A stretch of 12,139 nt of DNA from Goniomonas avonlea (Eukaryota > Cryptophyceae > Goniomonadida > Goniomonadaceae), in contig QUTJ01031484.1 in NCBI GenBank assembly GCA_003573635.1, forward strand, positions 1 to 12,139, in the 5' to 3' direction. A model generated the notes under the pieces. It ran no database searches. It had not been told where the DNA came from and worked only from the letters and a program-made list of their open reading frames with translations. This document shows positions 8,501 to 12,139 of this stretch, one piece after another. Numbering within the stretch: position 1 is the first letter of the stretch; every line of letters begins with the position of its first letter. Position numbers and translations under genes: made by a program.

Positions 8501-10023
8501 TTGACAGGACCGTGTTGGCATACACCTGCAGCGTGGTCGCATCCCCGGGCCTGTTCTCCTGCACCGCAGCCGTGAGAACCATATCATTCTCGTTTGATCC
8601 TAGTTCCCAATATTCAAGTTTTCATTCTGACAAGACCCCACCACAACCCGATCAAACTTACATGCCCAGAACACCCCCCGCACCTGCAAGCAGATCTTAG
8701 CTTGTTCCCTGACGTGTTTCAGTTGCCACTCTAAAGCCAAGCCAGAGTTTTCGTAATCTTTCAGCTCCTTGTCGTGCCGTTCCTTGTCGAGCTTGACCTT
8801 CTGCAGCAAGGCCTCCGAGTTTTTTTCTTTCTCGTAGAGCGCCAACTTCCACGCTTGAGCACTTTTCCCTTCCTTCTGGGCCTCCACCGGGGGTCGGATA
8901 CCCTTTGCCGTGAGGTCCATTTGAAACAAGGCCCACCCATGCCGCGGACCGATAGGTTTTGCAGGATCCTTCGGCAGGGTGCCCAGGGTGCGCTGAACAA
9001 TATCATCCAGTTCTGGGCTGCCCCCTGCCTGAAACAAGAATAAGAGCGCACTGACACAAAGAGAGGGAGACGATCCATAGAGTAATAACAATAACGTGGA
9101 CCACAGATCTGCAAGAGAGCCTATCCTGTCTGTGTCTGTGTGTCTGTGTCTGTGTGTCTGTGTCTCGCCTAGTCATCGTGCTTGTCCTCCAAATAGACAT
9201 TATCCAATGCACTAACTAGTCTATCAGCCACAGATATTCAAAATGGAACTGCAAGAGAGCCTATCCACTCAGTTGAATTACTTCCGAGTCGGGAGTCGAC
9301 TGACGGCTTCAACTCTATAAAAGCTCAAAAGTTTTCTCCCCTTGTCAAACGTCAGTGCTTGAAACATGGCAGCCAGTGCACCGCAAAACAACGGCAGGAT
9401 ACACGGTGCGATTGCCAAAGCACTGTTCCTCCCCTCCCCTCTCTTTCGCCTTCATGCGTGCAATGAAGGTGTGGGCGCTGCTCTCCCCCCCTCCTGCTCC
9501 TCCCCTTTCCCATCCCTTTTGCCTCTCATGCGCGCGGACACATCGAGCAAGCAAACCCACTTACCCTGTCCTCCACATCCGCAGGAGCACCGTCTCCCCG
9601 CAACACAGGAGCTGTGACACTGTTCGCAACAGCCAGTGGTGTGTTCCCTTCCTATCAGGTATGTTAGAGCCAGTGTGGCCTTGCAAGTCCCAACATCTTA
9701 TGATTGGTCTCTCCAGCCACTGCGATCACACAGGTTAAATGTCCAATGGCCAAGAACAGGATGGTGCAGACAGACAGACAGACCCACAAAAGAAAATATG
9801 TTACACCCCAGATACGGTTTGATTATTCAGAAGAAAAGATGAGACCAGGATCAGAAGAATTGTACCACCAAGAGGGAGAGGGGGAAAAGAGAGGCCAAAA
9901 TGTACTGCGTACGTTGTCTTGAGCGTTGATGTCTGCTTTGCCATCAAGCAGCAACTTGCAGACCTTGACAAAGTCGACAGAGTCCCCTTTTGCAGACCAG
10001 TGCAGCGGTGTCATGCCATCGTC
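5560..10023 (-). CDS. Ankyrin / coiled-coil / caspase-like (C14) protein, 11 exons, 5' end not found
   Basis: Exons: 10023-9913, 9651-9565, 9028-8684, 8558-8401, 8175-8103, 7848-7734, 7612-6948, 6807-6725, 6552-6501, 6338-6198 and 5586-5560. Together they make 1857 nt, and every junction agrees in phase (0,0,0,2,0,1,0,2,0,0). The domain order is one good and one degenerate ankyrin repeat, about 180 residues of charged, probably coiled-coil sequence, then a caspase-like protease domain. The domain starts at LALVIGNGNY and carries the catalytic His (YFSGHG) and Cys (LLIDACR), followed by the TAEGT...VFTKHL part of the small subunit. DACR is as in metacaspase and paracaspase types, not the QACRG of animal caspases. 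C14 enzymes are cysteine proteases in signalling or cell death; substrate and location are unknown here. The product ends soon after a PW motif, so it lacks a long tail. The two exons 6807-6725 and 6552-6501 are the least certain. Upstream exons probably exist beyond 10023. Confidence 0.78.
5896..6010 (+). repeat. Imperfect CCTACCC/CCACC-rich repeat
   Basis: CACCTACCCTACCC followed by GATCAATACCACC-like sequence occurs at about 5896 and again at about 5956, with related CCGCCACC units around them. It lies in the last intron of the caspase gene. Confidence 0.7.
6050..6197 (-). repeat. 27-bp minisatellite carrying a splice-donor motif
   Basis: Three near-identical 27-bp units (6050-6076, 6077-6103, 6104-6130) are followed by shortened and degenerate ones to 6197. 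On the minus strand each unit contains GGGAG|GTGAGG followed by TGCTGCAAGTG. The true donor at 6198 (ACAG|GTGAGG, then CACTGCAAGTG) is the first unit of the array. Confidence 0.9.
6198..6338 (-). CDS. p10-like exon of the caspase domain
   Basis: 47 codons, TAEGTSQDEDLSVFTKHL to KAETEQ. TAEGT plus a polar loop and VFTKHL are typical of the small-subunit part of C14 proteases. A TGTAACAC branch point precedes the AG used, though another AG lies four bases upstream. The donor CAG|GTGAGG lies at the edge of a 27-bp minisatellite that repeats the same donor sequence. Confidence 0.8.
6501..6552 (-). CDS. Tentative micro-exon with TVAMLA strand
   Basis: 52 nt, ending RTVAMLA before a GTGAGC donor. 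TVAMLA joined to TAEGT of the next exon matches the GTLIAFAT-x-G strand of C14 enzymes, so the 3' end is well supported. The start is uncertain: CTCGAG at 6553 fits the phase of the exon before it, while TTTAAG at 6537 would give a 36-nt exon in phase 0. Confidence 0.5.
6725..6807 (-). CDS. Tentative exon between the catalytic Cys and the p10-like part
   Basis: 83 nt, phase 0 to 2. It has a very good acceptor (CTTCTAACAC branch point, then CCCCAG) and a donor GTACGC identical to the donors at 9912 and 8102. The peptide (QETEGGTCRHAHF... GLMTFHWTLS) is not similar to any C14 sequence I know, so support comes from splice signals and phase only. Confidence 0.4.
6948..7612 (-). CDS. Caspase-like catalytic exon (p20-type)
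   Basis: 665 nt. It starts with two bases completing a codon, then ATG at 7610. Counting from that Met, residues 1-65 are helical, LALVIGNGNY is at 75-84, SPLRNSSNDAWRVAEAL is near 98-114, catalytic His163 sits in SGHG, YLVPTAA is near 172-178 and catalytic Cys219 in LLIDACR. These are the hallmarks of peptidase family C14. The acceptor is CTCCGCAG with a CCCTAACCC branch point; the donor GAG|GTGAGT comes two codons after Cys219. A separate short gene starting at this Met is possible, but the splice phases favour joining. Confidence 0.92.
7734..7848 (-). CDS. Charged helical exon of the ankyrin-caspase gene
   Basis: 115 nt, phase 0 to 1, KLEQKYDVARQKAKERID to RRQDDQAVQ. Acceptor CCTCACAG, donor CAGG|GTGCGA. 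The high Lys/Glu/Arg/Gln content suggests a continued coiled coil. The next intron is a GT-rich stretch (7613-7733). Confidence 0.75.
8103..8175 (-). CDS. Short exon of the ankyrin-caspase gene
   Basis: 73 nt, phase 2 to 0, AQQPLPPLDLSDPSLEEK to AELK. Acceptor TTCTGCAG, donor AAG|GTACGC. The neighbouring introns are rich in GGT/GGC triplets (about 7930-8070 and 8220-8290). Confidence 0.75.
8401..8558 (-). CDS. Linker exon of the ankyrin-caspase gene
   Basis: 158 nt, phase 0 to 2. It begins ENRPGDATTLQVYANTVL, is charged in the middle (SKKLDDVKKGW), then Pro/Gly-rich (TAPPGGGPSRTPST). Acceptor GGTGCAG, donor GAT|GTAAGC. The split codon completed by the next exon is ATG. Confidence 0.7.
8684..9028 (-). 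CDS. Coiled-coil exon of the ankyrin-caspase gene, no known domain
   Basis: 115 codons from AGGSPELDDIVQRTLGTL to REQAKICLQ. Acceptor TTGTTTCAG, donor CAG|GTGCGG. Residues 1-50 are mixed (PKDPAKPIGPRHGWALFQMD). From about 50 to 112 they are very rich in Lys, Glu, Leu and Ala, as in a coiled coil. I recognise no family. Confidence 0.8.
9126..9168 (+). repeat. TGTGTC-type minisatellite
   Basis: About three copies of a 14-bp TGTGTCTGTGTCTG unit in the intron between the exons 9651-9565 and 9028-8684. The 18-bp sequence CTGCAAGAGAGCCTATCC just before it (about 9110) is repeated at about 9248. Confidence 0.85.
9565..9651 (-). CDS. Degenerate ankyrin/linker exon of the ankyrin-caspase gene
   Basis: 29 codons, EGNTPLAVANSVTAPV to GAPADVEDR. 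Acceptor CCTGATAG with CTCTAAC just upstream, donor AGG|GTAAGT. It is paralogous to the exon 1576-1367. The start (x-x-TP), the PADV end, the acceptor block and the first 14 bases of the next intron all match, but the acidic repeat is absent. Confidence 0.7.
9913..10023 (-). CDS. Ankyrin repeat exon of the ankyrin-caspase gene
   Basis: 37 codons, DDGMTPLHWSAKGD to KADINAQDN, a clear ankyrin repeat with TPLH and LLLDGKADIN. The acceptor is GCGACCAG and the donor is AAC|GTACGC. The reading frame stays open upstream to beyond 10128, so the exon could be longer on its 5' side. It corresponds in position to the exon 1939-1841, and the intron after it is about the same length (261 versus 264 nt). 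Confidence 0.8.
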
Positions 10024-10375
10024 CTGGTCGCAACAGTCAAAACAACCCTCTGCATTGTAACTTCCCAGGGATTCATGACAATTCGGCCATGACGTTGGCT
10101 GACACTTGCAAACAGCTGCACGCCACACGCTGCGATGACGGCCACACGCTTAGTTCGACGTGTGTCTGCAACAAACCACCGCACTTTACAGTGGCGGCCT
10201 CTCTCTCTCTCTATCCTGGAGGTGCGTTTATTTTGAACCTGGTATCATCTCTTCATCAACCAGGGAAGCTTCGAATCTTCACCACCCTGCTCCGATTAGG
10301 ACCAACCTCGACGCCGACTACAGGACTCCACTACTCCGGCGTGTTAAACAAACAACACTACCCCTTAAAGTTAAC
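10024..10375. other. Region between the caspase gene and the retroelement-like unit
   Basis: The minus strand is open to about 10128 and resembles intron sequence seen elsewhere in the window (for example CAACAAACCACC at about 270 and 10168). The first exons of the ankyrin-caspase gene may lie here or further right. From about 10200 the plus strand looks like the 5' leader of the retroelement-like unit, with a short CT run at 10199-10212. Confidence 0.4.
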
Positions 10376-10379
10376 ATGA

Positions 10380-11224
10380 GCACCTTGCTCAACAACACTA
10401 ACACGAATATTAAACGCTCCAACTGAAGTGGACACCGACTCCGACACGGATGACCCCAAAGACGATGATGAAGTGAGAAAGGCAGGCGATCTCGCAAAAA
10501 GCCGCCATCTCTTCCCTAGAACAAGTCGCAAAGTTGAATCAGACAACCAACACATTGGGACCCAATCACGACTATCCGACTGGCTCAATCACAATACCCC
10601 CAAGGAGGCACCATCCAACTCCACACCCCAACCCGTGAGTACCCCTGATACCCCACTAACACCCCAGGTCTCGTTAAATCAACTAGAGAGCCAAGCAGTG
10701 GACAAACCCACGTGGATACCAGTGAAACCCAAACGCAAAAGGACTGTCAACGTCTCCTGTCACACGTGCCAAGTCGTTGACACACCGGCATCCATGATCA
10801 AGTGCCGAACTTGCGAACTCCACTATCACATTCAATGCAAAACTGCCTACCAACCGATCTCTCATACAGCGCCACCACCTCCCATGACATTGTCAATGGG
10901 AGTCCCCAAATCGACCCGAGCCAGAAAACGCACAAAACGCCGCAGAGCCCACAGACGTGGTGACGACGATAACTCCCCACCCATTCCCATCCATCCATGG
11001 GAAGAAGCCACGATAAATGAAGCATCACAACTCACTGATGACACCCACCCACCACGTTTCACTCGTAGAAGGGTTGACATCATCCAACGCTCATTTCACG
11101 AAGCAAGCACACTCCATTCTCCACCCAACTCGAACAGAGCCCGAACCAGAAACGGGTGCAGGAACAGGGGCAACGACCTCGCCAAGCCAGGCTATGTGGA
11201 GCCCATCCCACCCTCGTCATAGAA
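10380..11224 (+). CDS. Retroelement ORF1-like protein with PHD-like half zinc finger, no ATG in frame
   Basis: The frame is open from 10380 to a TAG at 11222-11224. Counting the GTG at 10428 as residue 1, it has an acidic start (DTDSDTDDPKDDDE) and a Pro/Thr-rich stretch at 60-80. A cysteine motif follows: C111, C114, C126, C129, H134 and C137 (CHTC, 11 residues, CRTC, then H-x2-C). A basic cluster at 164-177 (RARKRTKRRR) could bind nucleic acid or act as a nuclear signal. PHD-like fingers occur in ORF1 of CR1/L2-type LINEs, so this is the likeliest origin. The last Cys pair of a full PHD is missing. An ATG at 10376 opens the other frame (MSTLLNNTNTNIKRS, stop at 10426), so the natural start may have been lost by a one-base shift. 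A host PHD protein is the alternative. Confidence 0.55.
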
Positions 11225-11545
11225 GCACCAACCGTACTATCACCTCACCCTACGCTAGACCTAGTAGTGACACTAGTGCTAGCCCCATCTCACGACAGTC
11301 GCGCACAGTCACAACCAATCCATCGCAAAGCGAGGACCCAGCACATTCACCCACTAGGGGTAACTCACATTTATCCTCCCCCTCCACTAGGGAGGAGGAG
11401 GCGACGGGAGTCGGGTGAACTCCCTATCGTAAAGCACTGATCACCCGATTGTAGCCAGGCAGTGACCACCCACCAATTGGTGGGGTTGTCTTCTAATGGA
11501 CGTTGGCCCCTGGGGCTATTGTGTTTGCGATAGTCAAATAAATCT
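11225..11545 (+). other. 3' part of the retroelement-like unit with palindromes and AATAAA
   Basis: It holds overlapping Pro/Ser/Thr-rich open frames (to 11418 and 11440), which may be a frameshifted continuation of ORF1. Next come the perfect 16-bp palindrome CCCACCAATTGGTGGG (11469-11484), the hairpin GCCCCTGGGGC (11506-11516) and AATAAA at 11537-11542. This looks like the structured 3' end of a transcript. There is no poly(A) tail. Confidence 0.45.
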
Positions 11546-11961
11546 GAGTTACCCCCTCCACTCCTCCAGCTACTGGACTTCACTACTCCTGTTATTGAGC
11601 ACCTTACTCAACCTGATTTAGCTTACTTCGCAGCTGTTCAGACCTTGACAACCATCAGATTCTAAATTTGATGACCCTATCCCCGCCTCGATCGCACATT
11701 CAACAGCCCGCCCGGACCGCCGAACACGCGCGTCTCACTCAGTCGCACTCATTCGTCAGTCCCACACCGCCCTTTCCTTCGTCGGCTAAGCGCCGGCCTT
11801 ACCAACGCTCCCNACAGGTTTTTGCCCCCTCCCAAAGTCAAGTCGTCGGTCTGATTGCGCATTCACCACCTTTCACTTGTTTGCTATCTGTTTTGTCTGT
11901 CCTTCCGGCCCCGCAGATCTCGAAAAGAAAAAAAGTGCTCGCTAGGGAACCACATATCGAA
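11546..11961. other. Non-coding stretch, start resembles the retroelement 5' leader
   Basis: Near 11568 the sequence CTACTGGACTTCACTACTCC and a following GAGCACCTTACTCAAC resemble 10317-10392 (CTACAGGACTCCACTACTCC, GAGCACCTTGCTCAAC), so a second copy of the leader begins here. The rest is C-rich without an exon I can support until a pyrimidine-rich stretch ending CCCCGCAG at 11918. One undetermined base is at 11813. Confidence 0.5.
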
Positions 11962-12087
11962 ATGGCCGGCCTTCGCTTTCAAACTGACGGGCCTACCAGG
12001 CCTGTGAAAACTGAGCAGAATTCGAGGCTTTCCTCGCTTGCTATGACTCACATGTACAATATAACCGATGCTACATCAACTGATTCA

Positions 12088-12139
<52 letters not shown>
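11962..12139 (+). CDS. Possible gene start or exon, open to the right edge
   Basis: ATG at 11962 in a good context (A at -3, G at +4) opens MAGLRFQTDGPTRPVKTEQN and stays open to the window end, about 59 codons. The last 16 or so are Ser-Leu repeats from the TC tract. A pyrimidine-rich CCCCGCAG at about 11911-11918 could be a 3' splice site, the frame being open from there. No family is recognised, and the dinucleotide run may mark the end of real coding. Confidence 0.35.
12091..12139 (+). repeat. Terminal (TC)n microsatellite
   Basis: Uninterrupted TC dinucleotide run for the last 49 bases. It probably explains why the assembled sequence stops here. Confidence 0.97.

Noticed and set aside
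11017-11440. Two further plus-strand frames after the PHD-like ORF
   Set aside because: Pro/Ser/Thr-rich sequence lacking stops by composition. One may be a frameshifted end of ORF1, but neither shows a motif that decides it.

Overview
This window reads as eukaryotic nuclear DNA, probably from a microbial eukaryote (protist or alga). The evidence is intron-split coding regions with phase-consistent junctions, CTAAC/TAAC-type branch points close to the 3' splice sites, many (CT)n/(GA)n/(CA)n tracts and minisatellites, one N at 11813, and an end inside a (TC)n tract. An alveolate or other alga is possible, but this is only a guess from the GC-AG introns and the ankyrin and caspase-like content. 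There is no sign of bacterial operons, RBSs, rRNA, tRNA or CRISPR.

Region 1-2900, minus strand: an ankyrin-repeat gene running off the left edge. Seven exons can be read, at 2895-2791, 2505-2407, 1939-1841, 1576-1367, 1207-1109, 762-664 and 155-57. Five are exactly 99 bp, one 33-residue repeat each, in phase 0. Four end at the same non-canonical donor, AAG|GCATGG (GC-AG introns). A three-exon module, introns included, is duplicated in tandem, with a linker exon (1576-1367) carrying an acidic Ser/Asp repeat between the copies.

Region 2900-5550: no gene I can support. It holds an AT-rich stretch, a foldback element of TTAGTTAAGTAAA motifs (3211-3310), a cluster of CACGTG/CCGTGG/GTCAAACGTC motifs (4116-4420), a 32-bp repeat family (4718-4878) and a 42-bp (GA)n tract.

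Region 5560-10023, minus strand: one multi-exon gene for an ankyrin / coiled-coil / caspase-like (peptidase family C14) protein. I could assemble 11 exons whose phases all agree (1857 nt, about 618 residues, 5' end not found). The catalytic His (SGHG) and Cys (DACR) are present. The ankyrin end (10023-9565) is paralogous to part of the left-hand ankyrin gene, introns included, and the similarity stops near 9345. This suggests that a piece of the ankyrin array was duplicated and joined to a caspase gene. The two genes lie on the same strand and probably belong to one expanding family; a shared signalling or cell-death role is an inference.

Region 10200-11545, plus strand: a retroelement-like unit with an ORF of about 264 codons that has a PHD-like half zinc finger and a basic stretch, no ATG in frame, then a 3' part with two perfect palindromes and AATAAA. 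No reverse transcriptase is present. A related 5' segment starts again near 11568. At the right edge a plus-strand reading frame (ATG 11962) with a good Kozak context runs into the terminal (TC)n tract.
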